The notes under the pieces are model-generated. The model was not told the DNA's origin, made no database searches, and saw only the letters and a list, made by a program, of their open reading frames with translations. The translations under genes and the position numbers were made by a program. Below, piece by piece: positions 1 through 9,439 of a stretch of 64,000 bases of DNA (its first letter is position 1; every line of letters starts with the position of its first letter). Source of the DNA: an uncultured Coriobacteriaceae bacterium (lineage in GTDB: Bacteria; Actinomycetota; Coriobacteriia; Coriobacteriales; Atopobiaceae); assembly GCA_902793195.1 (NCBI GenBank), contig CADBCS010000013.1, forward strand, positions 62,001 to 126,000, given 5' to 3'.

Positions 1-1
1 G

Positions 2-274
2 CGCGCCGCCTTTCTGCGCACCTACCTCATGGGCAACGACGTGGTCCTGCTCGACGAGCCGTTCTCGGCGCTTGATGCGCTCACGCGGGTCGAGCTTCGG
101 GAGTGGTATGTGAGCATGGCACGCGACCTCGGCCTTGCGTCGGTGGTCATAACCCACGACGTGGACGAGGCCGTGGCGATGGCGACGCGGGTGTACGTGC
201 TCGAGGGCTCGCCGGCAACCGCCGTTCGGATTGAGCCCAACAGGGAGCAAATACTCAAGCTGCTGGGATTCTAG
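2..274 (+). CDS. ABC transporter ATP-binding protein, C-terminal part (cut by window start)
   Basis: Only the last 90 codons are present; the reading frame is open from base 2. The visible part contains the Walker B motif VVLLDEP, the D-loop SALD and the H-loop THD (VVITHDVDEA), so this is the back half of an ABC nucleotide-binding domain that would power import or export at the membrane. The short tail after the H-loop and the FSALDALTR wording resemble the nitrate/sulfonate/taurine or thiamine-precursor importer ATPases, which is a family-level guess only. The Walker A and signature motifs lie outside the window. A hairpin follows the stop codon and is shared with the convergent gene. Confidence 0.85.
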   Translation, partial: RAAFLRTYLMGNDVVLLDEPFSALDALTRVELREWYVSMARDLGLASVVITHDVDEAVAMATRVYVLEGSPATAVRIEPNREQILKLLGF

Positions 275-280
275 TCGACC

Positions 281-339
281 AGCCTCTTGGGGACCGTCCC
301 TGCACGACCGGTCGCAACGGGTCGGTCCCCCAAGAGGCT
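281..339. terminator. Inverted repeat between convergent genes, likely bidirectional terminator
   Basis: AGCCTCTTGGGGACCG (281-296) pairs with CGGTCCCCCAAGAGGCT (323-339) with one bulged base. It sits between the rightward ABC gene and the leftward gene ending at 338, overlapping the latter's stop codon. There is no clear T-run. The GGGGACCG core is the same as in other intergenic palindromes of this window. Confidence 0.6.
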
Positions 340-3319
340 AGTCCTGAACCTCCTTTGGGGCGAGGGGCGAGTTGCGCGTGGTGAAGTGGAGCATCACCGC
401 ACAGAACAGGCTTATGGATCCGAGCAAGATTACGGGCCAACGGGAGTCGAGCGCCAGAAGCAGGCCGAGCAACAGCGGTTGCACAACAAGAAGTACGCTG
501 CGCACGGCGAACATCTCTCCGGTGGCAAGCCCGGTAGAGACGCCCGTGGCCTTTGCAGACCTTACCCAAAGGGCCTTCCACCCGTCGGACGCCTTGCACA
601 GCACGCCCACGAGCGCGATGGTCACCACTGCCCAAACCATCGTGTTGTTGAACGAGAACACCAAAAAGACTATCGAGAGCAAGGATATGGCCGCCAAGGA
701 CACGCGCCACTTGTCGAATCTCTCCTCCAAGCGCTCCAGCAAGGGGATCGAGGCAAAGACGACCAACTGTCCCAGAACGAACAGGTTGTTGATCACGTCG
801 GTTTCCACGCCAAGGTTGGATGAGAACAGCGGGAACATAAAGGAGTTGTATCCGGCAGCGAGGATGGCGGGCAACATGATGAAGAGGATGATGGGCAGGG
901 TCGTCTTGCTCGTAAGCAGCACGCGCAGGGCCTCCCGCTCCGTCTTCGTTCGCTTGCTCTCCTTTTCCAGGGGATGCTTCGTGCGAGGAAGCAGATGGGA
1001 CGCCATCACAAACACGATCAGGCTCACGATCGCGACCACCACATAGACCCACGCATTGCCAATCTGCTGCGCCACCGTGCCGCCAAGCACGGTACCCAGC
1101 GCTGCGGCCGAAGTGTCTGTGCGCTTGATGCCGCCCGCCGCCAGGGCGCGCACATCGTCCGTGTCGGCGCGTCGTGGCAGCGAGTAGCTCAGCGTGTAGA
1201 GCAACCCAAATGGTATGGCCATCAACAGCTTGGCTAGGCAGTAGAGCCAAAAGTTGCCAATGAGGACCACGGCTCCCGTGCAGATGGCGCTAAACGTCAT
1301 AAACAGGGCGCCTCGCCTCATGAGCTTTCTTATGACCACGCGCGAGCCCAAGAGGGCGTAGGTCGCCTGTCCCAGCACCAGGCCCAGACCCAGCATGATG
1401 GAAGGCAGCGCCAACATGAGGCCAGAGCTCTCCATGCCCGCGGACTTGAGCAGCGCGCGGGCAATGAGGGTCGTCATAACGGCATCGACGCTCGAGAGCA
1501 GGGTCACGAAGAACGAGAACGGGCGCGTGAGAATGGCCATCGCGTCGTGGTGGTGACGCATCTGGGTGAACGACATGAAGCAATGCGCACAGGCCCGTAG
1601 CTCCACGTAGGTGAGGTATACGACCAGGACCATCACCAGCAGCGTGATGATGCGAAGGGTGATCTCGCTCATGACGGCCGACTCAAAGGTCCTCAGGCGG
1701 CTTCCGATCTCTATAACGCCCACCGTGCTCTTGCCGTCGCTCGAGGCGATGCGCACCAATTTGTACTGAGTCGCGTCGTAGCGGCTCCTGCCAATGTGAA
1801 TCTCGTCATCTGTCTCGTTCGTCTGGAAGACCCTCTCGACCGCGTCTTGGGTCATGGAGGAGAGCGCACCCGTGCCAACGACGTGCTCGCCAACGCTGTC
1901 ATAGAGGTAATAGATGCCCTTGCTGTCCTTTGCGTAGATGATGGCGTAGGTTCCGATGCCGTTTTGGGTGGCTGCGTCGGCAATGCTCACCACGGGGAAT
2001 ATAACGTCAAGATAGTCGTACGATTTGTCGGCGTCCGAGAAGGGTTCCGTGCGGAACTCCTCGCGACTGCTCCGATTCTCCATGGCCTCGCTCATCTGCA
2101 ACGACGTATACGAGAGGTAGTCGGCAAAGGTGCTGATCTCCTCCGCGCGCGTTCGCTGCAATGCCTGATAGGCCCCGTACGAGATGTACCCAATGGTCAT
2201 GCTCACTACGAGCACGACGACAAACGACGCGAAGAGCGGTCCGATGTTCTTGGTGTTTCCCACGCGTACGCGCTTGCGCAACGTGATGAGGCCCAGGATG
2301 ACGAAGAAAAAAAACACGTAGCAGCGACATACCAGCACCAGAACATGGAAGGTGAGGGAGGCGGGCGACGGCATGACGCTTTCCAGTCTGGTGAGCTCGC
2401 TCCCGTCGAGGTCACAGATGCTCACGGCGTTCATTTCGCGATTGGACAGGGTGAGGTGATCTCCATTGATGTGGATGTACCCGTACCCCTCCTCCTCCAG
2501 GATGGGACGGAGCTGGTTGTCCTTGGACTGGTGGTAGACGGTACCGGTCGTGTCGTCGTATAGGAAGGGTTCCGACGTGTCGGAGAGGTCGATGGACGTG
2601 AACGTATGGTCCGAGGACTCGGCATGTGCTGACTGCTCGGACTCCACGCCGTTGAGCATGCCGCGTGAGTTGATGGTCCTAAAGACGCTGTCCCTGGAAC
2701 AGTAGCCAATGCCAAAGACGTTGCTCATGTCGATGGGATCTTCGCTTACAAGACCGTTGCTATGCTTGCTCGCATGGACGATGGAGACCGTGCTGCGGGA
2801 GGCCTCGTCATCGTCGTTGTCCGTGCCTTCGCGACAATAGAGTACGTACACATCGTCCTCGTCCGCATTGTCCATCGTCATGATCGAGGGCGTGAGCTGA
2901 TCCTCCTTTGGCTCAAGGCTAAAGACCACCTGCCTAGACACGCCGGCGGGGCTGTAGGCGACCACGCACTCCCTCTCGATGATGGTGCTGTCCTTGAGGT
3001 AGGTGATGCCCGAGACATAGATGGTGTCGCCGGCGACGCACACGTTGGTTATGGCCTCGATGGGCGAGTTGAGCTCATCGCACATTATGTAGCCGGTAAG
3101 CTCATGGTCCTTGTTGAGAATGAGCAGACGAGACGACTCGCGGTCGACGATGGCCGTATGCTTGCCGTTTGTGTCGGCTGCCGAGGGGCCATCAAGTCTG
3201 ATTGGATTGACGAGCGACGGGGGCAACAGTATGCCAAAGGTGCCCAAAGAGACAAGCACCGAAAGCACAAGCAGGACGAGGGCGACAACACGGAGACGTC
3301 GAAGCAGTCCTGTTCCCAT
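338..3319 (-). CDS. Large membrane protein: extracytoplasmic propeller-like region and sensor-like region fused to an MFS transporter domain
   Basis: The protein has 993 residues. Residues 10-33 form a signal anchor. Residues 40-320 are an extracytoplasmic region rich in short beta-strand repeats (for example SSRLLILNKDHELTGYI) resembling NHL/WD-type propellers. Transmembrane helices follow at about 322-346 and 361-384. A second soluble region at about 390-550 looks like a dCache/PAS-type sensor, then a helix at 553-573, and residues about 598-985 contain some 12 hydrophobic helices with an MFS-like pattern. Normal MFS proteins are about 400 residues, so more than half of this protein is added sensory-looking material. 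The ligand is unknown. The fold assignments for the two soluble regions are inferred from pattern, not from a search. It is transcribed toward the ABC gene; a GGAAGG stretch lies upstream of the ATG. Confidence 0.7.
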   Translation of the reverse strand: MGTGLLRRLRVVALVLLVLSVLVSLGTFGILLPPSLVNPIRLDGPSAADTNGKHTAIVDRESSRLLILNKDHELTGYIMCDELNSPIEAITNVCVAGDTIYVSGITYLKDSTIIERECVVAYSPAGVSRQVVFSLEPKEDQLTPSIMTMDNADEDDVYVLYCREGTDNDDDEASRSTVSIVHASKHSNGLVSEDPIDMSNVFGIGYCSRDSVFRTINSRGMLNGVESEQSAHAESSDHTFTSIDLSDTSEPFLYDDTTGTVYHQSKDNQLRPILEEEGYGYIHINGDHLTLSNREMNAVSICDLDGSELTRLESVMPSPASLTFHVLVLVCRCYVFFFFVILGLITLRKRVRVGNTKNIGPLFASFVVVLVVSMTIGYISYGAYQALQRTRAEEISTFADYLSYTSLQMSEAMENRSSREEFRTEPFSDADKSYDYLDVIFPVVSIADAATQNGIGTYAIIYAKDSKGIYYLYDSVGEHVVGTGALSSMTQDAVERVFQTNETDDEIHIGRSRYDATQYKLVRIASSDGKSTVGVIEIGSRLRTFESAVMSEITLRIITLLVMVLVVYLTYVELRACAHCFMSFTQMRHHHDAMAILTRPFSFFVTLLSSVDAVMTTLIARALLKSAGMESSGLMLALPSIMLGLGLVLGQATYALLGSRVVIRKLMRRGALFMTFSAICTGAVVLIGNFWLYCLAKLLMAIPFGLLYTLSYSLPRRADTDDVRALAAGGIKRTDTSAAALGTVLGGTVAQQIGNAWVYVVVAIVSLIVFVMASHLLPRTKHPLEKESKRTKTEREALRVLLTSKTTLPIILFIMLPAILAAGYNSFMFPLFSSNLGVETDVINNLFVLGQLVVFASIPLLERLEERFDKWRVSLAAISLLSIVFLVFSFNNTMVWAVVTIALVGVLCKASDGWKALWVRSAKATGVSTGLATGEMFAVRSVLLVVQPLLLGLLLALDSRWPVILLGSISLFCAVMLHFTTRNSPLAPKEVQD

Positions 3320-3425
3320 GTCCGTGTTGCCGCCCTTCCTGTTCGTCTAGTCACTAGGAGCATAGCACGTCGCCATTGTGCATGCGCCCATCAAGAGCGG
3401 TGTGTGGCAATGTGTTTTTGTGGGC

Positions 3426-4823
3426 TTACTCAATCGTGAGGAAGGCCTGGTATCCGCGATAGGCCTCGTACAGGTCGGCCTTGGAGATGGTCTCCCACGG
3501 CGCGTGCATAGACAGCACGGGTAGGCCGCTATCGATAACGTTGATGCCGTATTTCGCAAGGATGTACGCGATGGTCCCGCCGCCACCGACGTCAACCTTG
3601 CCGAGCTCCGCGGTCTGCCAGCACACGTCGTGGTCGTCCATCACGCGGCGGACGAGGGCAACGTACTCGGCGTCGGCGTCGTTCGACCCGCTCTTGCCGC
3701 GTGCACCGGTAAACTTGTTGAATGTGAGGCCGCGCCCCAGGTAGGCGGCGTTCTTGGCTTCGAACGAGCTGGCAAAGGTGGGGTCGAATCCCGCCGACAC
3801 GTCGCTGGAGAGCATATGCGAATTCACGAGGCAGCGGCGCAGCGCGAGCGAGCCCTCTCCGTACCCGGCGAGCGACAACACCTCTGCCAGGACGTTCTCG
3901 AAGAAGAAGCTGGTCATGCCCGTCGAGCCAACCGACCCTATCTCTTCCTTGTCCACGAGGATGGTAAGGGCCGTGCGTGCAGGGACGTCCTTAAGGCTCA
4001 ACTGTGCGCGCAGACTCGGATAGGCGCACGACCGGTCATCGTGACCATAGCCCAAGATCATGGAACGGTCGAAGCCGGCCTCGCGCGCGGGACCCGCAGG
4101 CACGACCTCGAGTTCCGCGGAGATGAAGTCCTCCTCGTCCATGTCGTATTTCTGTGCGAGCAGCTCAAGCAGCTGGGCCTTTACGGGATCCTTCTTGTCC
4201 TCGTCGTCCTCGACGACAAGGGGCTTGTGTCCTACGAGCACGTCGAGCATCTCGCCATCGATGACCGTGGCGGCATCCTTCTTGAGCTGCTCCTGGGCGA
4301 GGTGGATGAGCAGGTCGGTGATGACGAAGACGGGGTCGGACGGGTCCTCTCCCACGCATACCGGAACCAGACTGCCGTCCTTCTTTGCGATGACGCCATG
4401 TATGGCGAGCGGCAACGTGACCCACTGGTACTTCTTGACCCCACCATAGTAATGGGTGTCCAGATAGGCCAGGTCGTTCTTCTCCTCCAGGGGGTTCTGC
4501 TTGATGTCGAGGCGCGGCGAGTCCACATGTGCCCCAAGGATGTTGATGCCCTCGGTGAGCGGTCTTTTGCCCAGCTCGATGAGGATGAGGGACTTGCCGC
4601 GGTTGGAGGCGAATATGCGAGACCCTGGCCCGAGCTTCGTGTTGCTGGCTATCGCCTCTGCCAGGTCCATGTATCCGGCCTGTTTGGCGAGCTCGATGGA
4701 GCTGGAGACGCATTCGCGCTCAGTCTTGTTCTGGCTGATAAAGGAGATGTAGTCACCCGAGAACTCCTCGAGTTCCTCAAGCTGCTCGCTGGTGTAGTTT
4801 TTCCATGCGTTCGGTCGTTCCAT
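3426..4823 (-). CDS. M18 family aminopeptidase (aspartyl aminopeptidase type)
   Basis: The 465-residue length and motifs fit the M18 zinc aminopeptidases, which remove N-terminal residues (often Asp/Glu) from peptides in the cytoplasm. Visible family motifs are GAHVDSPRLD, with the first metal-binding His and Asp, DKEEIGSVGSTG around the catalytic Glu, and the C-terminal GGGGTIAYILA and SMHAPWE with the last metal-binding His. The start at 4823 is preceded by AGGAGT six bases upstream. It probably supplies amino acids from peptides in a fermentative metabolism. The gene stands between the MFS fusion and an unknown membrane protein in the same direction. Confidence 0.93.
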   Translation of the reverse strand: MERPNAWKNYTSEQLEELEEFSGDYISFISQNKTERECVSSSIELAKQAGYMDLAEAIASNTKLGPGSRIFASNRGKSLILIELGKRPLTEGINILGAHVDSPRLDIKQNPLEEKNDLAYLDTHYYGGVKKYQWVTLPLAIHGVIAKKDGSLVPVCVGEDPSDPVFVITDLLIHLAQEQLKKDAATVIDGEMLDVLVGHKPLVVEDDEDKKDPVKAQLLELLAQKYDMDEEDFISAELEVVPAGPAREAGFDRSMILGYGHDDRSCAYPSLRAQLSLKDVPARTALTILVDKEEIGSVGSTGMTSFFFENVLAEVLSLAGYGEGSLALRRCLVNSHMLSSDVSAGFDPTFASSFEAKNAAYLGRGLTFNKFTGARGKSGSNDADAEYVALVRRVMDDHDVCWQTAELGKVDVGGGGTIAYILAKYGINVIDSGLPVLSMHAPWETISKADLYEAYRGYQAFLTIE

Positions 4824-4893
4824 GCAAGACTCCTATCGTTGTCCCTCTGTCTGGTTGCCATTGGACGTTACGGTGGGCATGCCGCCAAAGGCG

Positions 4894-5637
4894 TTAGCTC
4901 GGCTGCCCGCCCGCAGGCGCGTTACCCTGCGTGTTGGTCTGGGTCGTGGCGGACGTGTCTGTTGTCGCGCCTGCTCCCGTGTCCGTGCCCGTTCCCGATT
5001 CGGCAGATGGCGCTGGCGCGGGCGTGTTCTCGGTCGGGGAGCTCTCGGGGTTGTTCTGCTGGGGCTCCTCGTAATCCGTGTAGTCCTCCTCGTAGCCATC
5101 CTCCGGATAGTGGGTCCATTCCTCATAGTACACGTCTTCGGACTCGTCGGTGTACTGGCGGGTGGTCGAGGTCGAGTCCTTTGCGTTGTCCGTGTTGGTC
5201 GGCTTCTTCTGCTCCCGCTGCGTGGTGGTGGGGAAGAGGGTGAAGCCACCGAGCCAGACCCTAAACCCATTGCCACCCGTAGCTACGAGGACGAGGCCCG
5301 AGGATGCCAGGGCGGCGATGACGGACGCCGCGACGACGATCCTGCCGCACTGCTGCAGGCGGGTGGGCAACTGTGCGTCGTCGTACTGGCTGGGGCCGTC
5401 GAGCTGGCTCGAGTCGAGCACGCCATCGAGCTGTGCCGAGCCGAGCATGTCCTCCCGCTCGTAGCTCAGTCCGTTTGACAGTATCGACGACACGATGACG
5501 CACGTCACGACTCCAACCACAATGGATATGAGTGCGCCGCCTAGGCCCGTAAAGAACGCCATTGCCAAGGAAACGAGGCAGGCCGCTAAGATGCCGCCAC
5601 CCTTGGGCACGTGCGTTTCGCGAGGTTGTGCTTTCAT
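4894..5637 (-). CDS. Hypothetical membrane protein with disordered acidic Ser/Thr/Pro tail
   Basis: The protein has 247 residues and no recognised family. The N-terminus carries two hydrophobic helices (about 14-34 and 36-56), followed by a soluble loop and a third helix (about 98-122). The remaining 120 residues are low-complexity: a Tyr/Glu/Asp-rich stretch around 165-190 and then Ser/Thr/Pro/Ala/Gln repeats (TENTPAPAPSAESGT). The tail would be exposed on one side of the membrane. It is 70 bases upstream of the M18 gene in the same direction and may be co-transcribed. The function is unknown. Confidence 0.7.
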   Translation of the reverse strand: MKAQPRETHVPKGGGILAACLVSLAMAFFTGLGGALISIVVGVVTCVIVSSILSNGLSYEREDMLGSAQLDGVLDSSQLDGPSQYDDAQLPTRLQQCGRIVVAASVIAALASSGLVLVATGGNGFRVWLGGFTLFPTTTQREQKKPTNTDNAKDSTSTTRQYTDESEDVYYEEWTHYPEDGYEEDYTDYEEPQQNNPESSPTENTPAPAPSAESGTGTDTGAGATTDTSATTQTNTQGNAPAGGQPS

Positions 5638-5736
5638 GTGACCTCCGCTCTTGGTTCCATTGTTTTTTGAATACCCACATCCTATGATACGAAACAGCCC
5701 TCCACACGGTTATCACGTACCGCTCACCAATCATCC

Positions 5737-5766
5737 TTCGACCTTTGGTGCCATGCGCGCTAAGAT
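5737..5766 (+). promoter_or_regulatory. Putative promoter of the aldolase gene
   Basis: TTCGAC (5737-5742), an 18-base spacer and TAAGAT (5761-5766) resemble a sigma-70-type promoter, 56 bases upstream of the aldolase ATG, in an otherwise gene-free gap. Confidence 0.4.
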
Positions 5767-5821
5767 GGTCGGAGTTAGGTACTGCAGGTACGTTTTGTCA
5801 ACGTTCGTCGGGAGGTAACAC

Positions 5822-6694
5822 ATGCTCGTTAATGCAACCGCCATGCTCCAGTCCGCCGTCAAGGGCCACTACGGCATCGCCGCGTTCAACACCAACGACC
5901 TCGAGTGGACGCGCTCCATTCTCCAGGCCGCCGAGGAGCTCCAGACTCCGGTTATCATTCAGTGCACCGCTGGTGCCGCCAAGTGGCAGATGGGCTTCAA
6001 GGTCGTCGCCGACATCGTCAAGGACCTCGTTGACTACATGAACATCACCGTTCCCGTTGCCATGCATCTCGATCACGGCTCCTACGAGGACTGCTTCAAG
6101 GCCATCGACGCCGGCTTCACCTCCATCATGTACGACGGCTCCCACGAGCCCACGTTCGACATCAACCTCGAGCGCACCGCTGAGATCGTGAAGCTCTGCC
6201 ACGGCAAGGGCATCTCGGTTGAGGCTGAGGTCGGCGGCATCGGCGGCGTCGAGGACGGCGTTGCCTCCAACGGCGAGCTCGCAGATCCCGATGAGTGCAA
6301 GGCCATCGCCGACCTCGGCGTTGACTTCCTCGCCTGCGGCATCGGCAACATCCACGGCCTGTATCCCGATGACTGGGCTGGCCTCTCCATGGATCGTCTG
6401 GCCGAGATCAAGGCCAAGACCGGCGACCTCCCGCTCGTGCTCCACGGCGGCACCGGCATCCCCACCGCAATGGTTCAGGAGGCCATCGACAACGGCATCG
6501 CCAAGATCAACGTCAACACCGACCTTCAGGTTGCCATGGCCAAGGCCACGTGGGCATTCGTTGACTCCGGCGAGGCAAAGCAGGGCAAGAACTACGACCC
6601 GCGCAAGCTCCTCAAGCCTGGTTTCGACGCAATCGTTGCTCGCGCCAAGGAGCTCATCATCGACTTCGGCTCCGACGGCAAGGGCTGGGCATAG
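5822..6694 (+). CDS. fba: Class II fructose-bisphosphate aldolase
   Basis: The protein has 290 residues. It splits fructose-1,6-bisphosphate into dihydroxyacetone phosphate and glyceraldehyde 3-phosphate, the central step of glycolysis, using a zinc ion. Visible family motifs are the early AFNTNDLEW, the zinc-binding VAMHLDHGSYED, YDGSHEP, EAEVGGIGG with its metal/substrate residues, and the phosphate-binding VLHGGTGIP and INVNTDLQ. A near-consensus GGGAGGT lies seven bases before the ATG, and codon use is strongly biased, as expected for a highly expressed gene. It is monocistronic: a promoter-like site lies upstream and a strong terminator downstream. A related sugar such as tagatose bisphosphate cannot be excluded. 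Confidence 0.95.
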   Translation: MLVNATAMLQSAVKGHYGIAAFNTNDLEWTRSILQAAEELQTPVIIQCTAGAAKWQMGFKVVADIVKDLVDYMNITVPVAMHLDHGSYEDCFKAIDAGFTSIMYDGSHEPTFDINLERTAEIVKLCHGKGISVEAEVGGIGGVEDGVASNGELADPDECKAIADLGVDFLACGIGNIHGLYPDDWAGLSMDRLAEIKAKTGDLPLVLHGGTGIPTAMVQEAIDNGIAKINVNTDLQVAMAKATWAFVDSGEAKQGKNYDPRKLLKPGFDAIVARAKELIIDFGSDGKGWA

Positions 6695-6726
6695 GTCTAA
6701 GCGGCTTTGTAGCCACAATCGATGCG

Positions 6727-6762
6727 AACCGGACTCGGGAATTCCCGGGTCCGGTTTTTTTT
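6727..6762 (+). terminator. Rho-independent terminator after the aldolase gene
   Basis: AACCGGACTCGGG, loop AATT, CCCGGGTCCGGTT, then a run of T. The 13-bp stem has a single G-T pair, 33 bases past the stop codon. Confidence 0.9.
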
Positions 6763-6852
6763 AGGTTCACGGACTCGTCGGACTGTCCCCTCATGCCCAC
6801 CGATACTTGTGGTATCGTGCCATCGTGCTGATTTTGATGAGAGAGGGAAGTC

Positions 6853-8778
6853 TTGTCTCGCTTACGTGCCTATTTGAGGGGACCGCAGATCTGGCCTGCG
6901 ATCGTTGCGATCGTGCTTCTGACCGTCTGCTATGTTGTGTGCTTCCTGAACAGTGGCATGCTCTATCTCACCAATGACGACATGAGCATCCAGGAGACCC
7001 TCGCCGGCACCCGCCTGGGGTCGCCCTATCCCTTGGTGTGGTTCTCCAACTTCATCATAACGACCCCCATCTCGATGCTCTATGGCCAGTTTCCTGGTGT
7101 GCAGTGGTGGTTCATCTACAGTCACCTGCTCATGGGCACTGGTCTCTTCCTGGTGAACTACGGAATTGCGCGCGCGTGTTCGGACAGCACGGTTCCCATC
7201 CGCATAATCTCCGCAGTCGTTGCGCTTGCCTTCGACTTTGCGTTTCTCATATATCCCATGACCAAGGTTGCCTTCACCATCGTTCCGGGCGTGCTGGGTG
7301 CTGGAGTCGTGTGCTGGATCGTGTCGAAGCGAGAGACGCTCAGCGGGGGCCAGTTCGCTGCCTGCCTCGTCCTATCCATGCTCGCCCTTTGCCATCGCGA
7401 GGAAAGCGGGCTCATCGTATTGTGCTTTGTGTCGCTTGCCCTCCTCACCAGGTCGCTGCTGTCGCATGAGGGGTCATCCGCACTGGAGGTCATCAAGGGC
7501 TGTGTCTTGCCCATTGTCGTGGTGCTGTTCGTTGCGGGAATCGTGATAACGGGCAACCGCTCGGTGCAGAACGAGGCGAACGGGCCGGAGTATGGCCCAT
7601 ACAGTGATGCACGTTCCAGTTTCGTCGACTATGAGCATGACTCGTATTCCGAGAATAAGGAGACATACAACGAAGTCGGTTGGAATGGCGACTTGTACGC
7701 GCTCGTAAGCAACTGGTGCTTTATGGATGAGTCGGTCAACACGGAGTCGTTGAATTACGTTAAGACCCATCAGCATCCTACGGACTACGCCCAAAGCATG
7801 TCGCATGAGTGGGGTCAGCTCATGTCGCATCCGCTGGCAGGATATTGCCTTATGTCCTGGATTGTGATCGCGGGGGCGGCCTTCATCGTGCTCATGGTGG
7901 GGATGAAGTGGCCCTACCTGTGCATGCAGATGCTCAATGTGCTTGGCACAGTGGGACTGCTCGTGCTCCAGTTGCTCTTGGGCAGGATCTTGTATCGTAC
8001 GGTCTTGGTTACGGTCGTTTCCAGCTCCGCGTTCAGCCTGGCTCTGACCTATCGGGCGTTGGGCGCCGACCGTCGCTCCGTTTTGCTTGCCCTGTTTGGC
8101 GTGGCGACGATAGCGGGCATGTGGATGGGCGCATGGGAATCTACCCGCGTCGCATTCGACCAGACGAGAATTGCTCCCTTGGTCGCGGGGTCCCAGAAGG
8201 CGGAGGCCTTAATGGAGTATGCGATGCTGCATCCGTCGCTCGTGTACGTAAAGGGACCCAGAGCTCCCTCGAGCACGAATCCTCACAAGGTCTACCCGGG
8301 GGACAAGCCGACGAACGTTTTGGCTTGGGGAGGCTCCGAATACAACTCACGCTTGTCCAAGCTGCGCATGGAGAAAAACGGACTCGACTCGTTTACGGGC
8401 GAGGTCTTTTCGCATGACAACGTGAGGCTTGTCTCGGGCATCTCGCTTGCGGACATCGACTATTCGCTTGGAGGCACCGACACGCTCTCGAGCTTCCTGC
8501 GCTGGCAGCGCGACAAGTACGGGGCAAAGGGGGTCATTCAGGTGGATACTCCGTATCCCGGCGTGTACGTGCTGCGCATGATCTACGGCGACGAAAACCA
8601 GGATTTCTACGACCAATACGAAAAGGGCTTCATCCTGCCTGTCCGTTATGACTCGGACTCCTTGGAGGAGGATTCGGACGATTTACAAGACAGCGAGGAC
8701 GAGGAGCTCGAGGAAGAGGCCCCATATGAGGAGTCCGATAAAGACGAGCCGGACCTCATGTATGGGAATCTCGCTTAG
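6853..8778 (+). CDS. Polytopic membrane protein of glycosyltransferase-like type with acidic C-terminal tail
   Basis: The protein has 641 residues. It starts at a TTG, with GAGAGGGAAG just upstream; no ATG lies near. About ten hydrophobic helices span residues 15-420, followed by a soluble extracytoplasmic domain (about 430-590) and a very acidic tail of Asp/Glu runs. The overall shape (helical membrane half, NDD motif after helix 1, soluble C-terminal half) resembles uncharacterised cell-surface polysaccharide glucosyltransferase-like proteins. No catalytic residue can be assigned from sequence alone, so the function is open. The glycosylase gene begins eleven bases after its stop and may be co-transcribed. 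Confidence 0.65.
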   Translation: MSRLRAYLRGPQIWPAIVAIVLLTVCYVVCFLNSGMLYLTNDDMSIQETLAGTRLGSPYPLVWFSNFIITTPISMLYGQFPGVQWWFIYSHLLMGTGLFLVNYGIARACSDSTVPIRIISAVVALAFDFAFLIYPMTKVAFTIVPGVLGAGVVCWIVSKRETLSGGQFAACLVLSMLALCHREESGLIVLCFVSLALLTRSLLSHEGSSALEVIKGCVLPIVVVLFVAGIVITGNRSVQNEANGPEYGPYSDARSSFVDYEHDSYSENKETYNEVGWNGDLYALVSNWCFMDESVNTESLNYVKTHQHPTDYAQSMSHEWGQLMSHPLAGYCLMSWIVIAGAAFIVLMVGMKWPYLCMQMLNVLGTVGLLVLQLLLGRILYRTVLVTVVSSSAFSLALTYRALGADRRSVLLALFGVATIAGMWMGAWESTRVAFDQTRIAPLVAGSQKAEALMEYAMLHPSLVYVKGPRAPSSTNPHKVYPGDKPTNVLAWGGSEYNSRLSKLRMEKNGLDSFTGEVFSHDNVRLVSGISLADIDYSLGGTDTLSSFLRWQRDKYGAKGVIQVDTPYPGVYVLRMIYGDENQDFYDQYEKGFILPVRYDSDSLEEDSDDLQDSEDEELEEEAPYEESDKDEPDLMYGNLA

Positions 8779-8788
8779 CAAAGCTGGG

Positions 8789-9304
8789 ATGGTGAGTGGG
8801 GGAGTGGCTGAGTACACGCATGTCGTGCATGGAATCGCGCCGACCTATAACGAGCGCAGCCGCGTGCTGGTGCTTGGGAGCGTGCCCAGCCCCAAGTCAC
8901 GCGAAGTGGGCTTCAATTATGGTCACCCGCAGAATCGCTTTTGGCGCGTTCTTGCCCAGCTGGCGGGGGAGCCGGTACCACAGTCGGTGGACCTCAGGCG
9001 CGACTTCTGCCTGCGCCACGGCATAGCGTTGTGGGACGTCGTGGCGGAGTGCGACATAGTGGGGGCCTCCGACACGAGCATCAAAAACCCCATCCCCAAC
9101 AGGCTCACCGACATTACGGAGGTGGCTCCCATCGAGGCGGTCTTTTGCACGGGCGCAAAGGCGCATGCGCTCTACCGACGCCTGTGCGAGGCTGACGTGG
9201 GCATCGAGGCCGTGCGACTGCCCTCCACGAGTCCCGCCAATGCCGCTTGCACGATGGATCAGCTGCTTGTGGCATATGCCCAGATTTTCGAGCACTGCTC
9301 GTAG
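8789..9304 (+). CDS. DNA-deoxyinosine glycosylase (uracil-DNA glycosylase superfamily)
   Basis: About 171 residues. It would remove hypoxanthine (deaminated adenine) from DNA as the first step of base excision repair. The motifs LVLGSVPSPKS, NYGHPQNRFWRVL and LPSTSPANA match the DNA-deoxyinosine glycosylase subgroup of the UDG superfamily. The frame is open further upstream to 8648, but that part overlaps the preceding membrane-protein gene and reads as low-quality Arg/Ser sequence, so the ATG at 8789 (or the adjacent GTG at 8792) is preferred. The ribosome-binding site is weak, which suggests coupling to the upstream gene. Confidence 0.85.
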   Translation: MVSGGVAEYTHVVHGIAPTYNERSRVLVLGSVPSPKSREVGFNYGHPQNRFWRVLAQLAGEPVPQSVDLRRDFCLRHGIALWDVVAECDIVGASDTSIKNPIPNRLTDITEVAPIEAVFCTGAKAHALYRRLCEADVGIEAVRLPSTSPANAACTMDQLLVAYAQIFEHCS

Positions 9305-9439
9305 CGGCAACCGGAATCTCGACCGACTCGCGCCTGTTGGGTCTGTGGCGGGCATCGTTAATAAACTCGACATGGAGACGAGTGTGTTTTTGCAGTATTC
9401 TATTCGCGTTACCGCGACAAAACTTGGGAGGGAACACGC

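Noticed and set aside
3630-5243. Open frame of 537 codons on the plus strand
   Set aside because: It lies antisense to the clear M18 aminopeptidase gene and its translation shows no domain; long antisense frames are common in GC-rich DNA.
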